A stretch of 64,000 nt of DNA from Aeromonas jandaei (GCF_037890695.1 NZ_CP149571.1:1254501-1318500); one strand, 5' to 3'. Counted from the stretch's first letter, positions 9,986-20,168 are shown. Numbers and translations are program-made. Notes: generated from the letters alone by a model not told the origin.

Positions 9986-10471
9986 ATGCTGCAACCCGCC
10001 AGTGGCAGGATCTGGATCTGGATCTCGATCCTGCTGGCTTTAAGCCTGTCGATCCTGCCGCTTCCCTTTGAATTTGATCCATTCCGTCCGGACTGGCTGG
10101 CCATGGTGCTCATCTACTGGGCACTGGCGTTGCCGCACCGGACCAACGTCGGTACCGCCTGGGTGGCCGGTCTGCTGCTGGATGTGCTGCTTGGCAGCAC
10201 CCTCGGCGTGCGCGCCATGGCGATGGCCATCACCACCTATCTGGCGGCCTTCCAGTTCCAGAAGATCCGCAACTTCTCCCTCTGGCAGCAGGCGCTGATC
10301 ATCGGCTGCCTCTCGCTGGTGGGCAAACTGACGGTCTTCTGGGCCGAGCACCTGTTTAGCCGGGCCAGCCTCAACTTCGCCTACTTTTGGTCGACGTTGA
10401 CGACGATGCTAATATGGCCCTGGGTGTTTCTGGTGTTGCGCAAAGTGCGGCGCCGCTTCAATATCAGGTAA
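9986..10471 (+). CDS. mreD: Rod-shape determining protein MreD
   Basis: 161-aa integral membrane protein with about five hydrophobic helices and the family signature [13 protein letters not shown]. It works with MreC, RodA and PBP2 in elongation. ATG 9986 follows AGGAG (9971-9975). The 86 bp between mreC and mreD hold a short proline-rich open frame starting at 9922, which looks like out-of-frame noise. maf follows after 2 bp. Confidence 0.93.
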   Translation: MLQPASGRIWIWISILLALSLSILPLPFEFDPFRPDWLAMVLIYWALALPHRTNVGTAWVAGLLLDVLLGSTLGVRAMAMAITTYLAAFQFQKIRNFSLWQQALIIGCLSLVGKLTVFWAEHLFSRASLNFAYFWSTLTTMLIWPWVFLVLRKVRRRFNIR

Positions 10472-10473
10472 AT

Positions 10474-11061
10474 ATGAGCAAAAACAACGAACTGCAACTC
10501 TATCTTGCGTCGGGTTCTCCCCGTCGTCGCGAACTGCTGACCCAGCTTGGCTACCGTTTCGAGGTGCTGAAACTCGATGTGCCCGAGCAACGGGAAGAGG
10601 GCGAAAAGGCGCAGGATTATGTCTGCCGTCTCGCCCGCGACAAGGCGATGGCCGGTGTGGCCATCGCGCCTGACGCATTGCCGGTGCTGGGCGCCGACAC
10701 CATAGTGGTGCTGGGCGACAGAGTGCTGGAGAAACCTTCCGATCTGCTCGATGCCAAAGACATGCTGGAGGCGCTCTCCGGCAAGGTACATCAGGTGATG
10801 ACGGCGGTGGCGCTGGCCAGCAAGGATCGTTGTGACGTGCGACTGGTCACCACCAACGTGGCATTTCGCAAGCTGGACGAGGCCGAAATCGAGGCCTACT
10901 GGCAGACCGGCGAGCCCTGTGACAAGGCCGGGGCCTACGGCATTCAGGGTATTGCTGGCAAGTTCGTCAGCCGTATCGAGGGGAGCTACAGCGCCGTGGT
11001 CGGCCTGCCCCTGCTGGAAACGGATCTGCTGATCAAGCATCATCTGGAACAGCTCAGGTAA
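10474..11061 (+). CDS. maf: Maf-family nucleotide pyrophosphatase
   Basis: 195-aa Maf/HAM1-fold enzyme, expected to hydrolyse dTTP/UTP (YhdE type) or modified nucleotides to monophosphates. The N-terminal signature [18 protein letters not shown] binds phosphate. [16 protein letters not shown] holds the catalytic Asp, and GAYGIQG is the conserved C-terminal motif. ATG 10474 starts two bases after the mreD stop; extending the frame upstream into mreD gives an implausible N terminus. The order mreD-maf-rng is conserved in Enterobacteria and Vibrio. Confidence 0.95.
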   Translation: MSKNNELQLYLASGSPRRRELLTQLGYRFEVLKLDVPEQREEGEKAQDYVCRLARDKAMAGVAIAPDALPVLGADTIVVLGDRVLEKPSDLLDAKDMLEALSGKVHQVMTAVALASKDRCDVRLVTTNVAFRKLDEAEIEAYWQTGEPCDKAGAYGIQGIAGKFVSRIEGSYSAVVGLPLLETDLLIKHHLEQLR

Positions 11062-11154
11062 TTTCCCGTCAGCTGTGCTGCTGCGTTCGTCCTTGCGCGC
11101 GTTGTACCGGATTGGCTGTATAAGAATTCAAAACTGGAACAGGCAAGGTTACTT

Positions 11155-12624
11155 ATGTCGGTAGAACTGCTGGTTAACGTTACCCCCTCCGAAACCCGGG
11201 TCGCCCTGGTCGAAAACGGTCTGCTGCAGGAAGTGCACGTAGAGCGTCAGGCCAAGCGCGGCATTGTCGGCAACATCTACAAAGGCAAGATCAGCCGGGT
11301 ACTCCCGGGCATGCAGGCGGCCTTCGTCGATATCGGCATGGACAAGGCGGCCTTTTTGCACGCCTCCGATATCGTCCCCCACACCGAGTGTGTGGCGGTG
11401 AAGGAGAAGGAGCAGTTTCAGGTCGGCAACATCGCCGAGCTGGTGCGTCAGGGGCAGGACATCATGGTGCAGGTGGTGAAAGATCCGCTGGGTACCAAGG
11501 GGGCCCGTCTCACCACCGACATTACCCTGCCATCCCGCTATCTGGTCTTTATGCCGGGCAGTGCCCACGTCGGCGTCTCCCAGCGTATCGAGTCCGAAGC
11601 CGAGCGCGAGCGCCTCAAGCGCACCGTGGCCGGCTATGTGGATGAGCTGGGCGGTTACATCATCCGCACCGCCGCCGAAGGGGTGGGGGAGCAGGAGCTG
11701 GAGCAGGATGCCGCATTCCTGAAACGACTGTGGCGCAAGATCCTCGAGCGCAAGCAGAAGTATCCCCCCTGCAAGATCCTCTACGAGGATCCCAGTCTGG
11801 CATTCCGGGTGGTGCGCGACTTTGTCGGTGCCGAGCTCGACAAGATCCGCGTTGACTCCCGCCAGAGCTTCGATCAGCTCAAGCGCTTCACCGAGGAGTA
11901 CGTGCCGGAGCTGGCCAGCAAGCTGGAGTACTACCCCGGCGAGTCGCCCATCTTCGATCTCTACGATGTGGAGAACGAGATCCAGCGGGCGCTGGAGCGC
12001 AAGGTAGAGCTCAAATCCGGCGGTTACCTCATCATCGACCAGACCGAAGCCATGACCACGGTGGATATCAACACCGGCGCCTTTGTCGGCCATCGCAATC
12101 TGGAAGAGACCATCTTCAATACCAACGTCGAGGCGACGGCGGCCATCGCCCGTCACCTGCGCCTGCGCAACCTTGGCGGCATTATCATCATCGACTTCAT
12201 CGACATGCAGTCCGAGGATCACCGCCGCCGGGTGCTGCACAGTCTGGAGCAGGCGCTGTCAAAGGATCGTGCCAAGACCAACGTCAACGGCTTCTCCCAG
12301 CTCGGTCTGGTGGAGATGACCCGCAAGCGCACCCGCGAAAGTCTGGAGCATGTGCTCTGCTCCGAGTGCCCCGAGTGCAAGGGGCGTGGCCGGGTCAAGA
12401 CGGTGGAGTCGGTCTGCTTCGAGATCCTGCGGGAGATCATCCGGGTCAATCGAGCCTACGATGCGGATCAGTTCACCGTCTATGCCGCACCTGCGGTGGC
12501 CGATTACCTCCATGGCGAGGAGTCCCACAGTCTGGCGGAGCTGGAAGTGTTTATCGGCAAGCAGGTGCGGGTGGTGAGCGAACCCCTCTGCGGTCAGGAG
12601 CAGTTCGACGTGGTGATGATGTAA
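11155..12624 (+). CDS. rng: Ribonuclease G
   Basis: 489-aa RNase E/G family endoribonuclease, which processes 16S rRNA 5' ends and decays selected mRNAs. The N-terminal S1 domain (about residues 35-125, GNIYKGKISRVLPGMQAAFVD), the catalytic DNase-I-like domain with TTVDINTGAFVG, and the zinc-link cysteines in CSECPECKGRG near residue 405 are all present. Length equals that of the E. coli enzyme. It has its own 93-bp upstream gap with a possible -10 TATAAG near 11118 and is directly abutted by yhdP. Confidence 0.97.
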   Translation: MSVELLVNVTPSETRVALVENGLLQEVHVERQAKRGIVGNIYKGKISRVLPGMQAAFVDIGMDKAAFLHASDIVPHTECVAVKEKEQFQVGNIAELVRQGQDIMVQVVKDPLGTKGARLTTDITLPSRYLVFMPGSAHVGVSQRIESEAERERLKRTVAGYVDELGGYIIRTAAEGVGEQELEQDAAFLKRLWRKILERKQKYPPCKILYEDPSLAFRVVRDFVGAELDKIRVDSRQSFDQLKRFTEEYVPELASKLEYYPGESPIFDLYDVENEIQRALERKVELKSGGYLIIDQTEAMTTVDINTGAFVGHRNLEETIFNTNVEATAAIARHLRLRNLGGIIIIDFIDMQSEDHRRRVLHSLEQALSKDRAKTNVNGFSQLGLVEMTRKRTRESLEHVLCSECPECKGRGRVKTVESVCFEILREIIRVNRAYDADQFTVYAAPAVADYLHGEESHSLAELEVFIGKQVRVVSEPLCGQEQFDVVMM

Positions 12625-15600
12625 TTGGTCTATCGCTGGCTGAGTCGGGGCTGGTTGGCCCTGGGGGTTCTGTTCGTACTGCTGGCCATGCTGGTCACGC
12701 TGGTACGGGTCGGAGGCCCTTTGCTGAATCAGTACCGGGAGAGCCTTATCAACTCTCTGCTCGGCGATTCGCAAATCAAGGTCAGTGTTGATCAGATTGG
12801 GCTGAGCTGGACACAGTCCGGCCCGGCCCTCGAGCTGCAACAGCTCGCTGTCGCCCCCGACTCCAGGCGCTATACCATCAAGCTCGGCAAGGCCTGGGTT
12901 CATCTCGATTTCTGGCGTACCCTCAACCAGCTCAAGCCGGTCTTTGGCGAGCTGATCCTGAGCGATGGCGATATCACTCTCGACTTCAGCCAACCGGCTG
13001 ACGACAGCCCCTCCGGCGATCCCCAGCAGGGAGCCCTGCTGCGCTTTCTGCTGACCCAGCTCTCCACCTTCGATGTGCACGATACCCGCCTCAGCATCAC
13101 TACTGCGCTCGGCGACATGCGGGCACTCGATATCGCCCATCTGCGCTGGCAGAACCGTGGCAAGCGCCATCAGGGGGTCGGCAAGGCCTATCTCATTAAC
13201 GGGGTGGGCGAGAGCACCCTTGACCTGATCCTCGATGTTGAAGCTCCGGAAGCGCGTCTCGATCGCCTCAAGGGGCAGCTCTATCTTGGCGCCAACCGCC
13301 TCGATATCAGCCCCATGCTGGCGCGGATCCACGCTGGCGAGCCGACCATCACCGGTCTGCTCGACTTTCAGCTCTGGAGCGATTTCGCCAACGGTCAGCT
13401 GGGCAACACCCTGCTGGCATTCGGATCCAACTACCTGATCTGGAAGGATCCCAAGAACGGGGATATGCACCGTTTCGGCCTCGATGGCGGCAAGATCCAG
13501 CTACGCCGGGACGGCACCGACTGGCAACTGGCGAGCCACAACGTCACCTTCAAGCTGGACGGCAAACCCTGGTTGCAGAGCCGGCTGCAGTTGGAGCGGA
13601 TCGGGGGTCGGGTGCAGGGCTATCTGCCCAGCATAGAGTTCGACAAGATTACCCAGATGAGTCAGCTGGTCTCGGCACTCTACCCGACGCTCTGCGAGAC
13701 CCTGCGCCAGACCAATCCGCAGGGCTCGGTGCAGGATCTGACGCTACTGGCCAATGCCAATTGGCAGGATCTCTCCCTCAGTGGTCGTTTCAGCAAGGTG
13801 CGCCTCAAGGCGTGGCAGGATGTACCCGGGATGCAGGATCTCAACGGCGAGTTCTGGCTGACCCCTACGGGAGGCAGTGCCAGGCTGGCGCTCGCCAAGG
13901 ACACGCTGGATCCGGCCCGCCACTTCAAGGAGCCGATCCCGGTTGATAATTTCTCGGCCCGTCTCGACTGGTGGCGCGAGACGCAAGGCTGGGTGATTTA
14001 CGGGCAGGATATCGCGCTGGATAACCCGGATCTGACCCTCGCCAGCCGCTTTCGCCTCGATCTGTTCGAGCACCCTTTCCTCGTGCTGACCGGCCGCATC
14101 GATGTCAAGAATGCGGGTCATGCCTATCGCTACTTCCCGCTGCAGGTGATGGACAAGGAGCTGGTTGATTACCTGAGTGGTGCCATCAAGGGGGGCAGGG
14201 CCAAAGGGGCCGACCTGCTCTGGTATGGCGAGTTCAGGGATTTCCCCTACGAGAAGGGTGAGGGCATCTTCCAGGTCGCGGTGCCGCTGGAGCAGGCGAC
14301 CTACGAGTTCTTCCCCGGTTGGCAACCACTTACCGACCTGCAGATCGATCTCTTGTTCCAGAATGCCAGCCTCGATATGCGCAGTCGCTCTACCAAACTG
14401 GGCAAGGCGAGCTCCGATTCGGTGCATGCCTGGATCCCCGATCTTGCACCGGGTGGCCATCTTTACGTGGATGCGCAGGTACAGGGGGAGGGCAAGGCCA
14501 TCAGCGACTATCTGCAGGACTCCCCGTTGGGCAGTTCGGTGGGACAGGCGCTGGAGGAGATCGAGGTGCGTGGCCCGCTCAAGGGGGCGCTCAAGCTCGA
14601 TATCCCCCTCGACGGCGAGAGCGAGGTGAAGGCGAGCGGCGATGCCACCTTCAACAACAACAAGGTGCGGGTCGCCAGTCTGGATCTGCCGCTGGAGAAG
14701 GTGCAGGGGCGGCTCGAATATGACAACGAGCAGACCCGCTTCAGCAACCTCAAGGCGACCCTGTGGAATCAGCCGCTCACCCTCAACTATCAGGGGCGCC
14801 AGCATCCTGACCGCTATCAGGTCGACCTCGATTTCAAAGGCCAGTGGGATAGCCGGCGCCAGCCCGCTGCCATCTCCTCATACGGCATCCTCAACGGCCG
14901 CAGCAACTGGGGCGGCAAGCTGGGGCTGACCTTGCCCGATGACAAGCCGTTCAGCTTCCAGCTGGGCCTCGACTCCACCCTGCAGGGGATGGCACTCGAT
15001 CTCCCTTCGCCACTGGCCAAGAGCAGTGGCAGCCGCCTGCCGCTCACCGTGATCGCTCGTGGCCGGGATGGCAGTGCCGATATTCGCGCCGTGCTGGGGG
15101 CGGATGTGGATATGCAGACCAGATTGGTTTATGGCGAAGGTGTGCCCTATCTGAGCCGGGTGCGGGTCGATGTGGGTCAGCCGGGTGCGCGGGTACTGCG
15201 CGATGTCCCCATGCTGCTTGCCATCAACCAGCAGGAGGCCGATGTCGGCGGTTGGTTGGCTCGACTCAAGCAGTGGCTGCCCTCCGGCAATGCGCCGACC
15301 GGTACTGCCGTGGTTGGCCCCTCTTTCCTGCCGCAGGAGTGGTGGGTGGATGGCCGGCTGGCGCGGGCGAATATCGGCAGCGCCACCATCAAGGCGACTC
15401 ACTTCACCGTGGGGCCGGTCAATCAGGCGACCGAGGTGATGCTCGACAGTCCCGATGTGATGGGGGTGATCCGTATTCCTGTGGTGGCCAACCGCCCGGT
15501 CGACGCCAAGTTTGCCCGTATCTACTGGTCCGGCAAAAGCGAAGAGTTGAGCCCGGATCCCGACGCCAAACAGGATAACGCCATCATGGCCTCCATCCCC

Positions 15601-16521
15601 TGGTTGAAGGTGAGCTGCGTCGATTGCCGTTTTGGCGAGTTGCCGCTCGGCGAAGTGAAAGGCGAGCTGCTGCCGGGTGCCAACAAGGTGACCCTCAAGG
15701 ATCTGGATATCCGGCTGGCGGGCAGCCAACTCACCGGCAGCGTCGACTGGCTGGCCGATGGCAACCGGATGGAGACCCGCGCCCGTGGCAAGCTGACCAG
15801 CAAGAACAGCGAGCTGCTGCTCAAGCGGCTCGGCTACACCTCGCCCATCGGTGATGCGCCCGGCTCCCTCGCTTTTGATCTCAACTGGCAGGATGTGCCC
15901 TACCGCCCGAACCTGCCAACCCTGGGGGGCAGTGCCAACTATCAGCTGGAAGGCGGCACCTTGCGCGAGGTGAACGACAAGGGGGCACGGCTGCTCTCCC
16001 TGCTTAGCCTCGACTCCCTGCTGCGCAAGTTGCGCCTCGATTTTCGCGATGTGTTCGACAAGGGCTTCTATTTCGAATCCATGTCTGCCTCTGCCAGGAT
16101 CAAGCAGGGGGTGGTGGATAACCAGGACTTCTTTATGAAAGGGGCCGCCGGCAATTTGCGCGGCGAGGGGATTGCCGATTTGGTGCGCTGGCGGCTCGAT
16201 TACGAGCTGAGCTTCTCCCCCAATCTGGGGGGCACCCTGCCGGTCGTGGCCGCCTTCTCCATCACGCCGGTGACCGGTCTTTATGTGCTGGCCCTCTCCA
16301 AGCTGCTGGAGCCGGTGGTGGATGTGGTGACCCGCATCGATTTTCGCATCTCGGGCCCGCTCGACGATCCCAAGCTGATCGAAGCTGGCCGGGATCGCGC
16401 TCGCATCAAGCTCAACCAGCAGCAGAAAGAGGCGGTCGATGCGGTGGCGCCCAAGCTGCCAGCGGCCAAGAGCACTCCCTTTCTGCTGAATCCGCAACCG
16501 GGTAGCCCGAACCAGCCCTGA
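12625..16521 (+). CDS. yhdP: AsmA-like phospholipid transport protein YhdP
   Basis: 1298-aa member of the AsmA/TamB-like bridge proteins. It has one N-terminal membrane anchor (about residues 8-28), a very long beta-rich periplasmic region and a DUF3971/AsmA-2 C terminus. In E. coli, YhdP moves phospholipid between the inner and outer membranes together with TamB and YdbH. The start is probably the TTG immediately after the rng stop, since the next in-frame ATG (12688) would delete half of the anchor. The gene is therefore translationally coupled to rng, an order shared with E. coli. Confidence 0.92.
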   Translation: MVYRWLSRGWLALGVLFVLLAMLVTLVRVGGPLLNQYRESLINSLLGDSQIKVSVDQIGLSWTQSGPALELQQLAVAPDSRRYTIKLGKAWVHLDFWRTLNQLKPVFGELILSDGDITLDFSQPADDSPSGDPQQGALLRFLLTQLSTFDVHDTRLSITTALGDMRALDIAHLRWQNRGKRHQGVGKAYLINGVGESTLDLILDVEAPEARLDRLKGQLYLGANRLDISPMLARIHAGEPTITGLLDFQLWSDFANGQLGNTLLAFGSNYLIWKDPKNGDMHRFGLDGGKIQLRRDGTDWQLASHNVTFKLDGKPWLQSRLQLERIGGRVQGYLPSIEFDKITQMSQLVSALYPTLCETLRQTNPQGSVQDLTLLANANWQDLSLSGRFSKVRLKAWQDVPGMQDLNGEFWLTPTGGSARLALAKDTLDPARHFKEPIPVDNFSARLDWWRETQGWVIYGQDIALDNPDLTLASRFRLDLFEHPFLVLTGRIDVKNAGHAYRYFPLQVMDKELVDYLSGAIKGGRAKGADLLWYGEFRDFPYEKGEGIFQVAVPLEQATYEFFPGWQPLTDLQIDLLFQNASLDMRSRSTKLGKASSDSVHAWIPDLAPGGHLYVDAQVQGEGKAISDYLQDSPLGSSVGQALEEIEVRGPLKGALKLDIPLDGESEVKASGDATFNNNKVRVASLDLPLEKVQGRLEYDNEQTRFSNLKATLWNQPLTLNYQGRQHPDRYQVDLDFKGQWDSRRQPAAISSYGILNGRSNWGGKLGLTLPDDKPFSFQLGLDSTLQGMALDLPSPLAKSSGSRLPLTVIARGRDGSADIRAVLGADVDMQTRLVYGEGVPYLSRVRVDVGQPGARVLRDVPMLLAINQQEADVGGWLARLKQWLPSGNAPTGTAVVGPSFLPQEWWVDGRLARANIGSATIKATHFTVGPVNQATEVMLDSPDVMGVIRIPVVANRPVDAKFARIYWSGKSEELSPDPDAKQDNAIMASIPWLKVSCVDCRFGELPLGEVKGELLPGANKVTLKDLDIRLAGSQLTGSVDWLADGNRMETRARGKLTSKNSELLLKRLGYTSPIGDAPGSLAFDLNWQDVPYRPNLPTLGGSANYQLEGGTLREVNDKGARLLSLLSLDSLLRKLRLDFRDVFDKGFYFESMSASARIKQGVVDNQDFFMKGAAGNLRGEGIADLVRWRLDYELSFSPNLGGTLPVVAAFSITPVTGLYVLALSKLLEPVVDVVTRIDFRISGPLDDPKLIEAGRDRARIKLNQQQKEAVDAVAPKLPAAKSTPFLLNPQPGSPNQP

Positions 16522-16546
16522 CCTGCACCATCACAAGGAGTGAGCC

Positions 16547-16879
16547 ATGATCCGACATATTCTGCTGATCGCCTTCAAACAAGGCACCTTGCCTGACCAG
16601 ATTGAGGCTGTGCGAGCCGCCTTTCTGGCCATTCCCCATCAGGTCAGCGGTGTGACCGCCGTCGAGTGGGGCCGGGATGACAGCCCGGAGGGGCGGGCCG
16701 AAGGTTTTACCCACAGCGTGCTGATGACCTTCGCCGACGAGGCTGCCCGCCAGCGCTATCTGCCCCACCCTGATCATGATGCCCTCAAGGCCATCTTCCG
16801 CCCGGTACTGGAGCGCATCATAGTGCTGGATTACACCCTGCAACCCGAGGATGCGGTTGCTGTCGGGGTTCTGTCATGA
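16547..16879 (+). CDS. Dabb-family dimeric alpha/beta-barrel protein
   Basis: 110-aa protein of the stress-responsive A/B barrel (Dabb) family. The diagnostic pattern is visible: MIRHILLIAFK at the start, a central THSVLMTF strand and the YLPHPDHDALKAIFRPVLERIIVLDY ending. Such small proteins form dimeric barrels; some are enzymes, most are uncharacterised. AAGGAG (16535-16540) precedes the ATG. The stop region overlaps the next gene (ATGA at 16876), so both are probably coexpressed. Confidence 0.8.
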   Translation: MIRHILLIAFKQGTLPDQIEAVRAAFLAIPHQVSGVTAVEWGRDDSPEGRAEGFTHSVLMTFADEAARQRYLPHPDHDALKAIFRPVLERIIVLDYTLQPEDAVAVGVLS

Positions 16880-17463
16880 TGGAGGATGAGCGCCGGGGCA
16901 AGATTCCACCGCTTCAATTCGCGTTGTTGCAGGCCGTCGTGGAACATGGCAAAGCCCATCCTGCGATTGATGCCGGGGTTGTGGTCGGGTCGCTTGCAAA
17001 GGGCAAAGCAGACCGGGTGTCCGATGTCGATGTCTTGTTGCTGGCCGAGCCTGGCTTTCATAAACAGGGAGACGAACTGGTGTGCACCATTGTGGGGGAG
17101 CGGCCCGTTTTTCACTGTTGGCAAGGTAGTCATGACGATACGGCCTCTTACTGGCGCTTCATCTTCCTCGACATGTCCAGCATCGAGATCCATATCCTTG
17201 ATCGGGGGGCTGAGTTCCCTCTTGCCAAACCTTACTTGCCACTGTTCGATAAAACCTCCTCCCTTGGTGCGCTTGAGGTAGCTGGCCCCGCCCCAAGCCA
17301 TTGGGACTTTCCTGCCTATATGGCCGAAGGGGATGGGCTGGTGTGGGAGTTGTTCGATTGCCTCAAATGGGCGGAACGGGGCCAGCGTGGCTTGGTCAGG
17401 CATCATCTTCGCAAGCTGCTGGCCGAGATGGATAAAGACCCGAATATTGTGGATCGCGATTAA
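16876..17463 (+). CDS. Nucleotidyltransferase-fold protein
   Basis: 195-aa protein with the DNA-polymerase-beta-type nucleotidyltransferase motif GSLAKGKADRVSDVDVLLL (about residues 38-57): GS, then Asp-x-Asp metal ligands. A third acidic ligand may lie near IEIHIL (about residue 110). Related stand-alone proteins include aminoglycoside nucleotidyltransferases and MNT-type antitoxins, but no HEPN partner is adjacent, so the substrate is unknown. It overlaps the Dabb gene by four bases and lies 19 bp before the amidase gene. This insertion between yhdP and the amidase is not part of the order I know from E. coli or Vibrio. Confidence 0.7.
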   Translation: MMEDERRGKIPPLQFALLQAVVEHGKAHPAIDAGVVVGSLAKGKADRVSDVDVLLLAEPGFHKQGDELVCTIVGERPVFHCWQGSHDDTASYWRFIFLDMSSIEIHILDRGAEFPLAKPYLPLFDKTSSLGALEVAGPAPSHWDFPAYMAEGDGLVWELFDCLKWAERGQRGLVRHHLRKLLAEMDKDPNIVDRD

Positions 17464-17482
17464 CGCGGACAAGGAGATAGTC

Positions 17483-18316
17483 ATGTGGTTAGCCGCAATA
17501 CAGCTGGTATCTGGCCGTCACTGGCAGGATAACCGGGAGCAGATCGTCGCCGAGCTGGCCGCCTTGCCCAAAGAGCGGCCGCTGCTGGTGCTGCTGCCGG
17601 AGAACTTTGCCCTCTTTGGCGAACGGCAGGGCTATCTGGATGGCGCCGAGACAATCGGCCCCGACCCCAGCCCTGATCTGGGCGGAGCCGCGCCCATCCA
17701 GCAACAACTGGCTGAATGGGCCCGCGATTATGGCATCTGGCTGGTGGCGGGTGCCATGCCGACCATCATCGCCGGTTCCGACCATATCCACACCAGCTCG
17801 CTGGTGTTTGATCCAAGCGGTGAGCTCAGGGGCCACTACCACAAGATCCACCTGTTCGACGTGGATGTGGCGGACAATCACGGTCGCTATCGGGAGTCGG
17901 AGACATTCAGCCCCGGCGAGTCGCCTGTGGTGGTGGACTCCCCCTTTGGTCCCCTTGGCCTCTCGATCTGTTATGATCTGCGCTTTCCCGAGCTATACCG
18001 CCAGCTGGCTCGTGCCGGTGCCCGCGTGCTGCTGGTGCCTGCCGCCTTTACCGCCGTGACCGGCGAGGCACACTGGGAGCCGCTGCTGCGGGCCCGTGCC
18101 ATCGAAAACCAGTGCTACGTTGTTGCAGCCAATCAGGGCGGCACCCACGAGACGGGGCGCCAGACTTGGGGCCACAGCATGGTGATCGACCCATGGGGCC
18201 GGGTGCTGGCCAGCAAGGAGTCCGGGCGTGGCACCGTATTGGCGCAGATGGAGCCCGGATTTATCGACGAATTGCATCGCACCATGCCAGTGCTGACCCA
18301 TGCCCGTTTGTTGTGA
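17483..18316 (+). CDS. Carbon-nitrogen hydrolase (Nit/omega-amidase type)
   Basis: 277-aa nitrilase-superfamily enzyme with an intact triad: Glu40 (LLPENFALF), Lys121 (YHKIHLFDVD) and Cys163 (LSICYDLRFPELYR). Close relatives are NitB/Nit2-type amidases that remove deaminated glutathione or act as omega-amidases; the precise substrate is inference. ATG 17483 follows AAGGAGATAG. It sits between yhdP and tldD, a common place for this gene in Vibrionales and Aeromonadales. It is a useful reference for the diverged nitrilase at 52441-54192. Confidence 0.9.
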   Translation: MWLAAIQLVSGRHWQDNREQIVAELAALPKERPLLVLLPENFALFGERQGYLDGAETIGPDPSPDLGGAAPIQQQLAEWARDYGIWLVAGAMPTIIAGSDHIHTSSLVFDPSGELRGHYHKIHLFDVDVADNHGRYRESETFSPGESPVVVDSPFGPLGLSICYDLRFPELYRQLARAGARVLLVPAAFTAVTGEAHWEPLLRARAIENQCYVVAANQGGTHETGRQTWGHSMVIDPWGRVLASKESGRGTVLAQMEPGFIDELHRTMPVLTHARLL

Positions 18317-18386
18317 TGGCGTGGCTTGTTGCCAACCCGTCGGCAAGACGATTTAAAACATCTCGTTACGAGAGTGGAGAAGAAGA

Positions 18387-19835
18387 TTGAGTCTATTGAG
18401 CCAGGTTAGTGCCTCCCTGTTGGCCCCCAACGACCTCGACGAAGGGCGCTTGCAGCAGCTGCTCGGCAGCCTGATGAGCCATCAGGTGGAGTTCGGTGAC
18501 CTCTATTTCCAGCGCAGCTGGCACGAGTCCTGGATGCTGGAAGATGGCATCGTCAAGGATGGCAGCTACAACATCGATCAGGGGGTCGGGGTGCGCGCCG
18601 TCAGCGGCGAGAAGACCGGCTTCGCCTACTCTGACGAGCTGAGCCTGCTGGCGCTGCAACAGTCGGTGACTGCTGCTCGCGGCATCGCCGCGGCCGGTGC
18701 TCACGGCAAGGTGAAGGCATGGGCGCGCACCGAAGCGAACCTGCTCTATCCGGCCATGGATCCGCTGCAGACCCTCGACAAGCAGCAGAAGATCGCCCTG
18801 CTGGAGCAGATGGACAAGTTCGCCAGAAGTCTGGATCCCGCCATCAATCAGGTGATGGCCTCCATCAGCGGCGTCTATGAAGAGGTACTGGTGGCTGCGA
18901 CCGACGGTACTCTGGCTGCCGATATTCGCCCGCTGGTGCGGCTGTCTGTGACCGTCATTGCCGAGAAGGGCGATCGTCGCGAACGTGGCAGTGCCGGTGG
19001 CGGCGGCCGCTTTGGTTACGACTGGTTCCTCGAACTGGACGGGCTGGAGAGCCGCGCCTTTGGTTATGTGCGCGAAGCGGTGCGTCAGGCGCTGGTCAAC
19101 CTCGACGCCATCGATGCGCCGGCCGGTACCATGCCGGTGGTGCTCGGCGCCGGCTGGCCCGGCGTGCTGCTGCACGAGGCGGTGGGTCATGGTCTGGAGG
19201 GGGACTTCAACCGCAAGGGCTCTTCCGCGTTTGCCGGCCGCATCGGCGAGCAGGTGGCCTCCAAGCACTGCACTATCGTCGATGACGGCACCCTGCCGGG
19301 TCGGCGCGGCTCCGTCTCCATCGATGACGAGGGGACGCCGGGCGGTTACAACGTGCTGATCGAGAACGGCATTCTCAAGGGTTACCTGCAGGACAAGCAG
19401 AATGCCCGTCTGATGGGGGTGCCGCTCACCGGCAACGGGCGCCGCGAATCCTACGCCGCCATGCCGATGCCCCGCATGACCAACACCTACATGCTGGCGG
19501 GTCAGTACGATCCGGCCGAGATCATCGCCTCGGTGAAGAAGGGCATCTATGCCCCCAACTTCGGCGGCGGTCAGGTGGACATCACCTCCGGCAAGTTTGT
19601 CTTCTCCGCCTCCGAGGCCTACCTCATCGAGGATGGCAAGATCACCGCCCCCATCAAGGGCGCGACCCTGATCGGCAACGGCCCCGAGGCGATGAGCCAG
19701 GTCTCCATGGTGGGTAGCGATCTTGCACTGGATCGCGGCGTCGGTATCTGCGGAAAAGAGGGGCAGAGCGTGCCGGTCGGTGTCGGCCAGCCCACCCTCA
19801 AGCTGGACCAGCTCACCGTGGGTGGCACCCAGTAA
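18387..19835 (+). CDS. tldD: Metalloprotease TldD
   Basis: 482-aa subunit of the TldD/TldE protease, which in E. coli processes microcin B17 and degrades CcdA. The zinc motif HEAVGH (His263-Glu264, His267) lies in [14 protein letters not shown]. The N-terminal half ([21 protein letters not shown]) is characteristic. The start is a TTG at 18387 preceded by GGAGAAGAAG; the resulting MSLLSQVS N terminus and total length match E. coli TldD (481 aa). Preceding intergenic DNA is 70 bp. A strong terminator ends the unit. Confidence 0.95.
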   Translation: MSLLSQVSASLLAPNDLDEGRLQQLLGSLMSHQVEFGDLYFQRSWHESWMLEDGIVKDGSYNIDQGVGVRAVSGEKTGFAYSDELSLLALQQSVTAARGIAAAGAHGKVKAWARTEANLLYPAMDPLQTLDKQQKIALLEQMDKFARSLDPAINQVMASISGVYEEVLVAATDGTLAADIRPLVRLSVTVIAEKGDRRERGSAGGGGRFGYDWFLELDGLESRAFGYVREAVRQALVNLDAIDAPAGTMPVVLGAGWPGVLLHEAVGHGLEGDFNRKGSSAFAGRIGEQVASKHCTIVDDGTLPGRRGSVSIDDEGTPGGYNVLIENGILKGYLQDKQNARLMGVPLTGNGRRESYAAMPMPRMTNTYMLAGQYDPAEIIASVKKGIYAPNFGGGQVDITSGKFVFSASEAYLIEDGKITAPIKGATLIGNGPEAMSQVSMVGSDLALDRGVGICGKEGQSVPVGVGQPTLKLDQLTVGGTQ

Positions 19836-19866
19836 GTGAAGTGAGTCGTAACCAAGCTATATGCAG

Positions 19867-19891
19867 ACCCCGGCCATGTGCCGGGGTTTTT
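19867..19891 (+). terminator. Terminator after tldD
   Basis: ACCCCGGC (19867-19874) pairs perfectly with GCCGGGGT (19880-19887), followed by TTTTTG. Confidence 0.9.
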
Positions 19892-19913
19892 GTTATTCGG
19901 AGTCATTGAAAAC

Positions 19914-19941
19914 AAAAAGCCCCGGTCAGTGGGCCGGGGCT
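19914..19941 (-). terminator. Terminator of the 69-aa gene (minus strand)
   Basis: AGCCCCGG (19918-19925) / CCGGGGCT (19934-19941), with a run of A on the plus strand at 19914-19918 that reads as a U-run in minus-strand RNA. It faces the tldD terminator. Confidence 0.85.
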
Positions 19942-19958
19942 GATAAGGATACAGAGTA

Positions 19959-20168
19959 TCAGTTGACTGATATTGCGCGGGCGTCGATGAAGTAGCGGGC
20001 GTTGCCCTGCTTGTCGATCTGGATCTTGGCCACCAGTTGCTCCTGCTCCTTGTATTCCCAACGTTGCTCGATCTTGGCGAGGGATGGGCTTGTGACCCCA
20101 ACCACGTTCAGGTACTCATGAAACAGGCTATGGCTCCCTATTTCGGTCAGCATCTTATCCATCTGCAT
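19959..20168 (-). CDS. Small protein of unknown function (69 aa)
   Basis: 69-aa soluble protein, not recognised. It starts at ATG 20168 with AGGAGAGT just upstream on the minus strand and has its own terminator (19914-19941), so it is very likely a real monocistronic gene. The sequence alternates charged and aromatic strands (QRWEYKEQEQLVAKIQIDKQGNARYFI), suggesting a small beta-sheet. It is convergent with tldD. About 155 bp of AT-richer DNA upstream probably hold its promoter. Confidence 0.7.
   Translation of the reverse strand: MQMDKMLTEIGSHSLFHEYLNVVGVTSPSLAKIEQRWEYKEQEQLVAKIQIDKQGNARYFIDARAISVN

Noticed and set aside
14878..16497. A 539-codon open frame antisense to yhdP
   Set aside because: Same artefact of codon bias; the composition is unnatural and no start signal is present.
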